Shown here: positions 6,423 to 14,597 of the stretch, in pieces | How the letters are laid out: every line of letters starts with the position of its first letter | Position numbering within the stretch: position 1 is the first letter of the stretch | From: Acidobacteriota bacterium | Lineage (GTDB): Bacteria; Acidobacteriota; Terriglobia; Terriglobales; Acidobacteriaceae | Assembly (NCBI GenBank): GCA_021851465.1 | Contig: JAJZDL010000026.1 | Coordinates: 1 to 18,328 of the forward strand | Reading direction: 5' to 3' | Length of the DNA: 18,328 nt | Notes under the pieces: model-generated | Told to the model about the DNA's origin: nothing | Seen by the model: only the letters and a program-made list of their open reading frames with translations | Databases searched by the model: none | Made by a program: the position numbers and the translations under genes

Positions 6423-8840
6423 ATGAAGCAGGACGTTACAGTTGAGCTTGCCGGCGGCAAGCAGATGAAATTCGAGACCGGACGGATGGCCAAGCAGGCC
6501 TCCGGCGCGGCGCTCACCACCAGCGGAGACACCGTAGTCCTGGCAACGGCTGTGGCCGCGCCCGACCCGAAGGAAGGCATCGACTTCTTCCCGCTGACGG
6601 TGGAGTATCGCGAGAACACCTACGCAGGCGGCCGCATTCCCGGCGGTTTCATCAAACGCGAGGGACGGCCCAGCGAGAAGGAGATCCTGACCTGCCGGCA
6701 GATCGACCGCCCGATCCGCCCGCTCTTCCCCGAGACCTTCCGCAACGAGACGCAAGTGGTGGCGTTTGTCTACTCGGCGGACAAGGAGAACGACCCGGAC
6801 GTGTTGGGGATCAACGGCGCGAGCTGCGCTCTGGCGTTGTCCGACATTCCATTCCATGGGCCGGTCGGCGCGGTGCGCATCGGACTGATCGACGGCGCCT
6901 TCATCGTCAACCCGACGTATTCGGAGCGCGCCAAGAGCCTGCTCAACATCATGGTTGTCGGCACGAAGGACGGCATTGTGATGGTGGAGTCGGGGTCGAA
7001 GGAGTGCAGCGAGGCGCAGGTGGTCGATGCCATCGAGTTCGCGCATGAGCAGATCAAGAAAATCTGCGCGGCGATCGGCGACCTGGTATCGCGCGCCGGC
7101 AAGACGAAGCGCGTGCCCGCCGCCGTGGAGATCGATGAAGCGTATCTCGGCGAGCTGACAGCAAAGATTGGCGCACAGTTGAAGGACGCGCTGGACACGC
7201 AGAAGCACCCCAAGTTCGAGAGCTACGAGCTGGTGAAGCAGATCAAGGACGCACTGAAGAAGGAGTTGCCGGAGGGCGACGCCGCGGCGGCCAAGAAGCT
7301 CAGCAAATACTATGAGCTGTTGCGCGAGCGCATCTTCCGCGACCAGGTGCTGAACGAGCGCGTTCGCCCGGACCATCGCGCGTTCGACGAGATCCGCCCG
7401 GTGACGGTCGAGGTTGGTGTGTTGCCGCGAGTGCATGGCTCGGCGCTGTTCACGCGCGGCGAGACGCAGGCGCTGGTGTCTGCCACGCTGGGCACCACCG
7501 ACGATGCGCAGCGCATGGAGAGCTACGAAGGCGAGCAGAAGCGCCGCTTCATGCTGCACTACAACTTTCCGCCGTTCTCGGTGGGCGAGGTGGGACGCAT
7601 GGGCGGCGTGGGGCGGCGTGAGATCGGCCACGGCGCGCTGGCATGGCGCGCGATCGAGGCCGTTCTGCCGGGCGAGGACGAGTCGCCGTATGTGCTGCGC
7701 GTGGTTTCGGACATTCTGGAGTCGAACGGATCGTCGTCGATGGCGACGGTCTGCGGTGCGTCGCTGGCGCTGATGCAGGCTGGCATTCCCATCAAGAGCG
7801 CAGTTGCAGGCGTTGCCATGGGGCTGGTGAAGGAGGGCGACAAATACGCCGTTCTCTCCGACATCGCGGGCGCGGAAGACCACTACGGCGACATGGACTT
7901 CAAGGTCACCGGCACTCGCAAGGGCATCACGGCGCTGCAGATGGACATCAAGATCATGGGCATCACGGCGCAGATCATGCGCGAGGCGCTGGAGCAGGCG
8001 CGTCGCGGACGGCTGCACCTGCTGGAGATCATGGATGCGACGATCGGCACGCCGCGCGCGGAGAAGTCGCAGTTCGCGCCGCGCATTCACACCATCCAGA
8101 TCCCTACCGACAAGATACGCGACCTGATTGGGCCAGGCGGCAAGGTGATCCGCGGCATCGTCGATGCCACCGGAGTGAAGATCGATGTGGACGACACGGG
8201 GCGCGTCAACGTGGCATCGAGCGATGCCGATGGGCTTGCCGCTGCGATCCAGATGATCTCCGACATTACAGCCGTGCCGGAGATTGGCAAGACCTATCTG
8301 GGCAAGGTGGTGCGCATCGCCGAGTTCGGTGCATTCGTCGAGATATTCCCCGGAACAGATGGCCTACTGCACGTCTCGGAGATTGCGGAGCACCGCGTCA
8401 AAGAGGTGAAGGACGAGCTGCGCGAGGGCGACCAGATCCTGGTGAAGGTGCTCTCGATCGAGGGCAACCGCATCAAGCTCTCGCGCAAGGCGGTGCTGCG
8501 TGAGCAACGGGCCAAGCTCGGGCTGCCCGAAGCCGGCGAGAACGACGGCCACACTGGTGGCGGTCATTCTGCCTATGCGCCACCGGCCGAGGACGACGAC
8601 GAGGAGGTCCTGATAGAGGGCGGCGAGGAGTTCTCCGACGAGGACGGCGAGGACGACGCACCCAACGACGAGCCGAACTTCAACCGGTCCGATGCGGTTC
8701 CAGTTCCAGCGGGCAACGCAGGTGGCCGCAGCCCTGGTAGACCGGCCGGCGACCGCAGGCCCGGTGGCCGTCGCCGTCGCGGCGGACGACGTCCTGGCGG
8801 CCCCGGCGGCGCTCCTCAGGGCGGCGGTGGAAACCGCTGA
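6423..8840 (+). CDS. pnp: Polyribonucleotide nucleotidyltransferase (PNPase) with long acidic and RG-rich tail
   Basis: Phosphorolytic 3'-5' exoribonuclease of mRNA decay, a homotrimer in the cytoplasm. Domain order is complete: first RNase PH core (about 13-145), alpha-helical domain, second RNase PH core (about 325-460 and beyond), KH domain with GPGGK at 570-574, and S1 domain from about 622. The catalytic region AEDHYGDMDFK keeps Asp486, Asp492 and Lys494, the same numbering as E. coli. At 805 aa it is about 95 residues longer than E. coli PNPase. The excess is a tail with an acidic run (about 723-752) followed by a Gly/Arg-rich end (767-805). The ATG at 6423 is chosen over the TTG at 6393 because AGAAGAGG lies between them. 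A strong terminator follows. Confidence 0.97.
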   Translation: MKQDVTVELAGGKQMKFETGRMAKQASGAALTTSGDTVVLATAVAAPDPKEGIDFFPLTVEYRENTYAGGRIPGGFIKREGRPSEKEILTCRQIDRPIRPLFPETFRNETQVVAFVYSADKENDPDVLGINGASCALALSDIPFHGPVGAVRIGLIDGAFIVNPTYSERAKSLLNIMVVGTKDGIVMVESGSKECSEAQVVDAIEFAHEQIKKICAAIGDLVSRAGKTKRVPAAVEIDEAYLGELTAKIGAQLKDALDTQKHPKFESYELVKQIKDALKKELPEGDAAAAKKLSKYYELLRERIFRDQVLNERVRPDHRAFDEIRPVTVEVGVLPRVHGSALFTRGETQALVSATLGTTDDAQRMESYEGEQKRRFMLHYNFPPFSVGEVGRMGGVGRREIGHGALAWRAIEAVLPGEDESPYVLRVVSDILESNGSSSMATVCGASLALMQAGIPIKSAVAGVAMGLVKEGDKYAVLSDIAGAEDHYGDMDFKVTGTRKGITALQMDIKIMGITAQIMREALEQARRGRLHLLEIMDATIGTPRAEKSQFAPRIHTIQIPTDKIRDLIGPGGKVIRGIVDATGVKIDVDDTGRVNVASSDADGLAAAIQMISDITAVPEIGKTYLGKVVRIAEFGAFVEIFPGTDGLLHVSEIAEHRVKEVKDELREGDQILVKVLSIEGNRIKLSRKAVLREQRAKLGLPEAGENDGHTGGGHSAYAPPAEDDDEEVLIEGGEEFSDEDGEDDAPNDEPNFNRSDAVPVPAGNAGGRSPGRPAGDRRPGGRRRRGGRRPGGPGGAPQGGGGNR

Positions 8841-8888
8841 TGCTTGTTTCTCGCGTTCAGCGGGACGCATTGGACGCAAGATAGATGC

Positions 8889-8930
8889 AACGGCGAAGCC
8901 CGCTTCATAGCGGGCTTCGCCGTTGTCTTT
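8889..8930 (+). terminator. Rho-independent terminator of rpsO-pnp
   Basis: A perfect 15-bp stem, AACGGCGAAGCCCGC (8889-8903) with its complement at 8910-8924, closes a 6-nt loop. It is followed by the T-rich GTCTTT. It lies 48 nt past the pnp stop. Confidence 0.9.
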
Positions 8931-9032
8931 GTAGATTGAGTGCGCGGGGCGTGCGCGGCCTGGAACCGACATTGGTGCATTGCCGCAACATTTGCTTCCC
9001 GGACCTACGACGGGCGAAGTACACTTCTGTGC

Positions 9033-9443
9033 ATGGCTGCATCGATGTACATCGTCGTCGAGGGCGAAGATCCGGGGTATGACATCTTCGTCAACGGGCG
9101 TGCGCTGGCGCGGCATGAGGACGCGCTGGAGCGGCTCGCGCTCAAGCTTGGAGTCAGGCCCCTGATCGAGTTTTTTTCCGCGGATGAGAACTCCATGGCG
9201 CTGCTGATCGAAGAGGGCGGCGGCAATCCCGAGTTGATGCGGCGCTTGCCTCCGCCGCAGTGGTACGCAGCAGGCGATGGGCTGGCGACTGCACGCGCGC
9301 TAGTGGCGGAGCTGCAGAACGATCCGCAGCAGCTTGGCACGGAGGGCCCTCAGGTGTTGGCTGAGCTACAGGAATACGCGCATGTGCTGGAGCGAACGAT
9401 GCAGGCCGGGCTGCGCTGGCACCTTGCTGTAAGCTGGCGGTAG
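9033..9443 (+). CDS. Conserved-looking protein of unknown function, 136 aa
   Basis: Soluble, acidic protein without signal peptide or membrane segment. It opens with MYIVVEGEDPGYDIFVNGRA, then a helix ALERLALKLGV, an IEFFSADE motif, a PPPQWYAAGDGL segment and a long C-terminal helix ending in LRWHLAVSW. I recall unannotated relatives with the same 'VEGEDPGYD ... LRWHLAV' layout in Acidobacteriota, unverified. No domain of known function is recognised. The start is uncertain: ATG 9033 and ATG 9045 are both possible and neither has a clear Shine-Dalgarno. A TACACT hexamer at 9020-9025 lies 7 nt before 9033, so a leaderless mRNA is possible. The frame stays open upstream to 8940, but that part covers the promoter zone and looks non-coding. 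Confidence 0.7.
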   Translation: MAASMYIVVEGEDPGYDIFVNGRALARHEDALERLALKLGVRPLIEFFSADENSMALLIEEGGGNPELMRRLPPPQWYAAGDGLATARALVAELQNDPQQLGTEGPQVLAELQEYAHVLERTMQAGLRWHLAVSWR

Positions 9444-9651
9444 TTTTCATGGCATTGCTACTCCTGTGGCAGAAGCTGCCGATCCGGCCTTTACGCGATG
9501 CACCTTTCTGGGCAGGGTTTTGTGTAATTTTTATTGGAGTAGATGGGTTCCCGCAGGTTGTTGGAAGCTGCTTTGAATGGGAGTCGTCGGGAGTTGTGAA
9601 ACGGTGCTTGGCTGGGATTTCGATAAGCGAGACGGCGAGTCAGTATGAGCG

Positions 9652-10057
9652 GTCAACTAACACTGCGATGCGTTCTCCGGCGCACTTAACGCGAAGCTCC
9701 TGAGCGACTTCCTCCCCCGGCTCGTCCGCCAACGCAAAGACAAGGTATTCCTCATCCTCGACGACTTAAGGTGCATCACTCCAGGCTGGTAAGCGATGGC
9801 TCGCTGACAACGCAGAGAAGATCAAGGTCTTCTACCTGCCCAGCTAATCGCCGGAGTTGAACCCGGACGAGTCGCTCAACGCCGACCTGAAGCAGCGAGT
9901 GACCAAGGCTCCTCCCAGAAACAAACTAGCTCTGACACGTACTGCTATCGGCGCTCTGCGCAGCATCCAGAAACAGCCCGCGCGGGTCGAGAACTACTTC
10001 GGCCAGAAAGATGTTGCCTATGCCGATGCTAGCAATGCCTCAGGGCCGCATCAATAG
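9652..10057 (+). pseudogene. Decayed IS630-type transposase, C-terminal part
   Basis: The remnant is read in three frames. DAFSGALNAKLLSDFLPRLV through FLILDDLR lies in one frame from 9667. VHHSRLV follows in the next frame from 9771. KRWLADNAEKIKVFYLPS, then SPELNPDESLNADLKQRV, continues in the third frame to the stop at 10057. Two frameshifts and an in-frame TAA between LPS and SPELNP disable it. The FLILDDLR/HH and SPELNPDE motifs are the second and third catalytic-acid regions of IS630/Tc1-like DDE transposases; the first acid and the N-terminal DNA-binding part are gone. No terminal repeats were found. The 208 bp before it (9444-9651) contain no gene I can support. Confidence 0.85.
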
Positions 10058-10087
10058 TGGACGCGCGGGGCTGGAGCAAGGAGCGGG

Positions 10088-10117
10088 TTGCGGTCAGGAT
10101 GGCCGGAAAGATATAGA
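10088..10117 (+). promoter_or_regulatory. Candidate promoter of the GH95 gene
   Basis: TTGCGG at 10088-10093 and TATAGA at 10112-10117 are 18 nt apart. The leader would be about 40 nt and contains AAGGGAG at 10147-10153, 10 nt before the ATG. It begins 30 bp past the transposase remnant, so the insertion sits directly upstream of this promoter. Confidence 0.4.
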
Positions 10118-10163
10118 GTTGCAGGGTAGGATGCATGGGGTTTGCGAAGGGAGTAATTGATCC

Positions 10164-12497
10164 ATGAAGGTTTTTTATAGCTTTGCGATTGGGTGTCTGC
10201 TATCGACGGCGGGATTTGGCCAGCAGGGCGTGCCAGTTGGGCGGGCGAAGCCGGTTGGGATCGAGGCGAAGATACAGTCGAAGCCGGGAGCGTGGGAGAC
10301 GCTGAAGCTGGTGAAGACGGCTCCCACGCCAAACGATGCGCGAAACTTCGGCGAGGCGCTGCCGATCGGCAATGGGCGGCTGGGAGCAAAGGTCTTTGGC
10401 TCGACCGCGGTTGAGGACATCCCGCTGAACGATACGACTCTGTGGTCCGGTCCGGGGCCGGAGCACTTTGAGGACGCAACGCACCGTGAGGCGCTGCTGG
10501 CGACTCGCACGGCGCTGGAGGCCCCCGACTATGTGAAGGCTGACCAGTTGGTGCGCGGCATGGAGGGGCCGAACACACAGTTCTATGAGCCGCTGGCAGA
10601 TCTGCACCTGAACTTTCCGGGAGATGAGACGTACACCGGCTACAGCAACACGCTGGATCTGGACTCGGCTGTGGTGACGACGCGCTATACGGTGGCGGGG
10701 CCGAACGGGCGGAGCACAACCTATACGCGGGAGATATTTGCGAGCTATCCGGCGCAGGTGATTGTACTGCGGCTGACGGCGGACAGGCCGGGGGCGTTGA
10801 CGTTCTCGGTGGGGTTGACGACGCAGCAGCATTATGGGAAGACGACTGTGGCGGCGAACGAGATCTCGGTGACGGGGCGCGCGCCGGTGCATGTCTCCGG
10901 GCCTGTGGCGAATGCCGATGTGCAGTGGGACGAGCACCGGGGGACATCGCTTGAGGCGCTTGTGCATGTGGCCGCGAAGGGAGGAACAGTCGCGGCGGGA
11001 AGCGATGCGATCTCGGTGACAAATGCGGACGAGGCGGTGCTGATCGTTTCGGCGGCGACCAGCTTCAACGGCTTCGACCGCGATCCGGCGACCGAGGGCA
11101 AGGACCCCGATGCGATTGCGCGCAGATATATGGCGAAGGCTGTGGCGCGCAGCTATCAGTCGTTGCTGGCGGAGCACCTGGCGGACTATCGCGGGATCTT
11201 CCGGCGGCTGTGGGTTTCGATCGATGGAGAATCGCCCAACAAGTATGCGCTTGGCTACCAGTGGGCGCGGTATGCGCTGATCGCTACTTCTCGTCCGGGC
11301 GGGGGCGCGCCGCGAAACGAGCAGGGGATATGGAACCGCGACCTTGCGCCGCACTACTCGTCGAACTTTACGCTGAACGAGAACCCGGAGAAGTACTACG
11401 CGGCCGCCGAGCCGGCGAATGTGGGCGAGACGGTGGAGCCTGAGATCGACTTTGTGAACGATCTTGCGAAGAACGGCGCGATCACGGCGAAGGTGGACTA
11501 CGGTTTCCATGGATGGGTGGTGCACCACAACTCGGACATCTGGGCGATGACGACGATGGTGCAGGGCGACCCGTGCTGGGCGGCTTGGCCGGTGGGCGGG
11601 TTCTGGCTGTCGCAGGCGCTGTGGGAGCGGTATGCCTTTGGACTGGACAAGGCCGAGCTGCGGATGAAGATCTATCCGGTGTTGAAGGGCGCATCGGAGT
11701 TTGCGCTGGACCTGCTGGTGCCGAGCGGTCCAGCAGAAGGCGTTGGATATCTTGTGACGTCGCCCTCGACCTCGCCGGAGAACCACTTTATCGACCCGGC
11801 GACCGGGCAGCGCGTGGCGGTGAGCCGCGGATCGACGATGGACATGGCGCTGGTACGGCAGTTGTTCGAGAACACGATTGCTGGGAGCGAGGCGCTTGGC
11901 GTGGATGCGGAGTTCCGCGCGAGGCTACAGGCGACGATGCCCAAGCTGCTGCCGTTTCGCGTGGGGTCGCAGGGGCAGTTGCAGGAGTGGGCGGTGGACT
12001 TCAAGGAGTGGGAGCCGACGCACCGGCACGCGTCGCATCTGGTGTCCGTGTCTGAGCTGAGCCAAATTACACCGGCACAGCCGCAGTTGTTTGCGGCGGC
12101 GCGCGTCTCGGAGGGCCTGCGCAAGTCCGGCGGGTATCATCCGGACAAGGCGGCGCTGTGGGCGCGGCTGCTGGAGGGGGACAAGGCGCTGGCTGCACTG
12201 GGGACGCACTTCCCGACGATGTACGACTCGCCGCCGGCGGGTTTCGGCGAGATGCTGCTACAGAGCCAGACGGGCGCGATCAACCTGCTGCCTGCGTTGC
12301 CGACGGAGTGGCAGAGCGGCGAGGTGCTGGGGATGCGCGCTCGTGGAGGGTACGAGGTGGACATAACGTGGGTGGAGGGCGCACTGAAGTCTGCGACGAT
12401 TCGCTCCTATGCGGGAGGCGTGCCGGAGGTGGAGTTGATGGGCAAGACGCTGGATTTGGCAAAGGACAAACGGGTGAAGGTCGTAATGGTGCAGTAG
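10164..12497 (+). CDS. Secreted GH95 family protein (alpha-L-fucosidase/galactosidase-like), atypical active site
   Basis: 777 aa with an Sec signal peptide (1 to about 20, ending GFGQ). Family order: N-terminal beta-sandwich with GNGRLGAKVFG (about 69-79) and LNDTTLWSG, an (alpha/alpha)6 core, and a C-terminal beta domain beginning around LLPALP. Known GH95 enzymes release alpha-1,2-linked L-fucose or L-galactose from plant xyloglucan, pectin side chains or host glycans. The catalytic Asn pair is present as LNEN (Asn405, Asn407) and the general acid as Glu539 in SPSTSPEN; THRHASHL is also kept. However, the usual QIDGNFG/QIDANFG motif before EMLLQS is absent, replaced by MYDSPPAGFGEMLLQS. 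The nearest acid is Asp688. It may be a divergent subfamily with another base or altered specificity. Family call strong, activity uncertain. Confidence 0.88.
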   Translation: MKVFYSFAIGCLLSTAGFGQQGVPVGRAKPVGIEAKIQSKPGAWETLKLVKTAPTPNDARNFGEALPIGNGRLGAKVFGSTAVEDIPLNDTTLWSGPGPEHFEDATHREALLATRTALEAPDYVKADQLVRGMEGPNTQFYEPLADLHLNFPGDETYTGYSNTLDLDSAVVTTRYTVAGPNGRSTTYTREIFASYPAQVIVLRLTADRPGALTFSVGLTTQQHYGKTTVAANEISVTGRAPVHVSGPVANADVQWDEHRGTSLEALVHVAAKGGTVAAGSDAISVTNADEAVLIVSAATSFNGFDRDPATEGKDPDAIARRYMAKAVARSYQSLLAEHLADYRGIFRRLWVSIDGESPNKYALGYQWARYALIATSRPGGGAPRNEQGIWNRDLAPHYSSNFTLNENPEKYYAAAEPANVGETVEPEIDFVNDLAKNGAITAKVDYGFHGWVVHHNSDIWAMTTMVQGDPCWAAWPVGGFWLSQALWERYAFGLDKAELRMKIYPVLKGASEFALDLLVPSGPAEGVGYLVTSPSTSPENHFIDPATGQRVAVSRGSTMDMALVRQLFENTIAGSEALGVDAEFRARLQATMPKLLPFRVGSQGQLQEWAVDFKEWEPTHRHASHLVSVSELSQITPAQPQLFAAARVSEGLRKSGGYHPDKAALWARLLEGDKALAALGTHFPTMYDSPPAGFGEMLLQSQTGAINLLPALPTEWQSGEVLGMRARGGYEVDITWVEGALKSATIRSYAGGVPEVELMGKTLDLAKDKRVKVVMVQ

Positions 12498-12595
12498 GGC
12501 CATTCCTCAGCGAGGGCAGGCCCGCGATCTTCAGCGACCGGGCCAACCCGGACTGACACCAGTTGTTGCCAACGGCGCCGATTGCAGGAGCGGTG

Positions 12596-14539
12596 TCATT
12601 TGGGCGGCGGGGCGGACGGATCGACCTCGAGGCGGAGGTAGTCGTATTGAACTCCGCTCATTACCGGGCCGGCGGGGACGGTGAGCCGCACCGTGTTTAT
12701 TCCTTGCTGCAGGAGCGAGGCGTCGAAGGCGAGATCCTTCTCTTCCCAGAATCCACGGTCGGAGTCGCGGTGGATGGCGCTGGTATTGGGCAGGTTGGCG
12801 ATGAGGCCGACCTGCTTATCGTTGACGGCGACGGCGAGGCTACGCGCCTCCGTGCCGGCGAACGCCAGGCGGAGCGTGGCGAGCCCATGCTGCGCCTTTG
12901 GGAGGTCGAAGAGGATGGACCATGTGGTTGCGGAGCCGCGCGAGCTGCCGGTGTTGTCCGTGGCGTGCGGGACCTGCATCATGTTCCAGTCCGTGTGGAA
13001 GTTGCTTTTGCCGATGGTGTAAGTGACGTTGTGGGGAAACTGGGTGGGATATTGGTTGTATATTCCCCAGCGCCAGTAGTGGTCGCCGTTGAGGAACTCT
13101 CCGGAGGTGCGGTTGGGGATGCCAATCTCCCAGAGCTGCCGTCCGAAGCGGACTGGGGCCCAGGCGATTGTGCCGGAGCGGAGGGTCTTTCCTGCGTTGA
13201 TAGTGACGTTGGCCTGGTCGTACTCGCCGAGCACGCCGTCGGCGAAGGCGCGCAGGGTGTAGCTGCCGGGGCGCACGTTGGGAATGACGAAGTTGCCCTG
13301 AGCGTCGGCCCGCACCCAGTACTGGTAGAACTTGGCATCGTGTTGCCAGTCGACGATCTGGCCGTTGGGCAGCGAGTAGTCGGGGTGGGTCAGGCCGACG
13401 AGCAGGTGCGTCATCTTTTCCCGCGGATACCTGGGATCGTGTAGAACGATCTGGCCGGCAATCCCACCGAGTTGCGCGGCGGCGGGATAGCCGGGAGCGG
13501 TCGCCCACTTGAAGGGCCATTGCTTTGCCTGGCTTGCAGCCTCGGTGAGCGCTTCGTTCCACATCGCATTGGGGGTTTCGCCGGAGTCGCAGTAGAGCAG
13601 AAATGGCCCGATCGTTTTACTCCACTGCTCTCCTTTTGCGACGACGAGATCTGTCCCGCCGTAGTGCGGGCCCTTCCAGACATAGAGCAGGGTAGGCGGG
13701 GCGGGTGCGGTGAGCGAACCGGTAAAGGTGGCGTCGCGATGTGTGGTGAGTTCGAGCTTTGTGGGGCCACCGCTCATGTAGTCGTTGTTGGCGGTGACCA
13801 TCCAGATGCCGACATGGTTTTTTGTGCTGCTCCAGCCGTAGGCGGGGGTGTCGAACTGGACGGCGCTGTAGTCGTACTTGTGCTCGACCTGGCCCTTGAG
13901 GATGCCGGAGTTCATGAGCCGGGCTTCTTTCATGTTCATCTGCGTGCCATGGTTCCAGTCGTAGGCTGTGATCATTTCCATGTTGCGGCGTGCGTCAACG
14001 GTCATCCAGTCGAAGACGGCGTCGTTGAGCTTGGCGGCGAAACGCCCGACAGGAAAGCTAAGCGCGGGGAAGTCCGGCTGGTGTTGCCAGATGGCTTCGA
14101 GATAGACGGCGGAGCTTCCGCGGGCGAGGGAGTAGTGGATGTCGACGTTGGCCGGGACGGTATCCACGCCCCCATCGTAGGAGAACTTGCAGGAGATGGT
14201 GGCGCGCCGACCGTTATTGGCAGTCGGATCGTCGAGTACGGTGACGACGGGACGCGGGCCGAAGTGGAGCTGCGTGCCGGGCATGGACCAGTAGCCGTTC
14301 TCGCGGTCTCCAACGCCGAGCATGGCGATGCCTTTATACGCGATGGAGAGGATGGACGCCGACTGCGCGTCGATCTGCACTGTGAGGATGCCATTGGCCA
14401 GGGTAAAACCGTCGGCGGTTTTGCTGAGAGTGACAGGCGCGGCGGGACTTGCGACTGCTGCTCTGGCTGGAGTTGCAATGGCAAGGGCGAAGGCAAAGAA
14501 CAGAGGCGCCTTGAGCAGGAGGGACGAGGCAGATCGCAT
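12596..14539 (-). CDS. Secreted PL4 rhamnogalacturonan lyase
   Basis: Cleaves rhamnogalacturonan I backbone between rhamnose and galacturonate by beta-elimination (family knowledge), extracellular or periplasmic. 647 aa; signal peptide 1-27 ending ARA. The three PL4 domains are seen in order. A beta-sandwich catalytic domain (about 30-350) includes SKTADGFTLANGILTVQID and EHKYDYSAVQ with Lys221, a candidate for the catalytic lysine. An FnIII-like domain (about 358-465) contains GNFVIPNVRPGSYTLRAFADG. A CBM-like domain (about 467-640) starts with the characteristic LWEIGIPNRTSGEF. I could not place the catalytic histidine with certainty. The ATG at 14539 has CGGAG 7 nt upstream. The gene is convergent with GH95 and divergent from the DUF6250 gene, 58 bp away. 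Confidence 0.9.
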   Translation of the reverse strand: MRSASSLLLKAPLFFAFALAIATPARAAVASPAAPVTLSKTADGFTLANGILTVQIDAQSASILSIAYKGIAMLGVGDRENGYWSMPGTQLHFGPRPVVTVLDDPTANNGRRATISCKFSYDGGVDTVPANVDIHYSLARGSSAVYLEAIWQHQPDFPALSFPVGRFAAKLNDAVFDWMTVDARRNMEMITAYDWNHGTQMNMKEARLMNSGILKGQVEHKYDYSAVQFDTPAYGWSSTKNHVGIWMVTANNDYMSGGPTKLELTTHRDATFTGSLTAPAPPTLLYVWKGPHYGGTDLVVAKGEQWSKTIGPFLLYCDSGETPNAMWNEALTEAASQAKQWPFKWATAPGYPAAAQLGGIAGQIVLHDPRYPREKMTHLLVGLTHPDYSLPNGQIVDWQHDAKFYQYWVRADAQGNFVIPNVRPGSYTLRAFADGVLGEYDQANVTINAGKTLRSGTIAWAPVRFGRQLWEIGIPNRTSGEFLNGDHYWRWGIYNQYPTQFPHNVTYTIGKSNFHTDWNMMQVPHATDNTGSSRGSATTWSILFDLPKAQHGLATLRLAFAGTEARSLAVAVNDKQVGLIANLPNTSAIHRDSDRGFWEEKDLAFDASLLQQGINTVRLTVPAGPVMSGVQYDYLRLEVDPSAPPPK

Positions 14540-14597
14540 AGGTAAACTCCGTACGGCGTAATCCTGGATAAATGCAGGTGCTATTCTCAGATCACTT
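14540..14597. promoter_or_regulatory. 58-bp divergent promoter region of PL4 lyase and DUF6250 gene
   Basis: The two ATGs face away from each other across only 58 bp, so their promoters must overlap or reach into the coding starts. On the plus strand TATTCT at 14582-14587 ends 10 nt before the ATG at 14598, implying a leader of a few nucleotides at most. On the minus strand TTTATC is the only weak -10-like hexamer. No operator palindrome was recognised. Confidence 0.45.

Noticed and set aside
6390..8090. 566-codon open frame on the minus strand across pnp
   Set aside because: Antisense shadow of a high-GC gene: Arg/His/Leu-rich, no family resemblance, while the plus strand encodes unmistakable PNPase.
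9449..9703. 84-codon plus-strand frame between the unknown protein and the IS630 remnant
   Set aside because: No RBS, no recognisable domain, and its end runs through the transposase remnant in another frame.
10200..11786. 528-codon open frame on the minus strand across the GH95 gene
   Set aside because: Same antisense effect; composition is Arg/His-rich and no motif or RBS supports it.
12538..12551. Small CCGGG/CCCGG hairpin between the convergent GH95 and PL4 genes
   Set aside because: Only 5 bp of stem and no T-run; too weak to call a terminator.
12563..14545. Plus-strand frames of 293 and 357 codons opposite the PL4 lyase
   Set aside because: Val/Gly/Asp-rich mirror images of the lyase codons, without RBS or homology signs.
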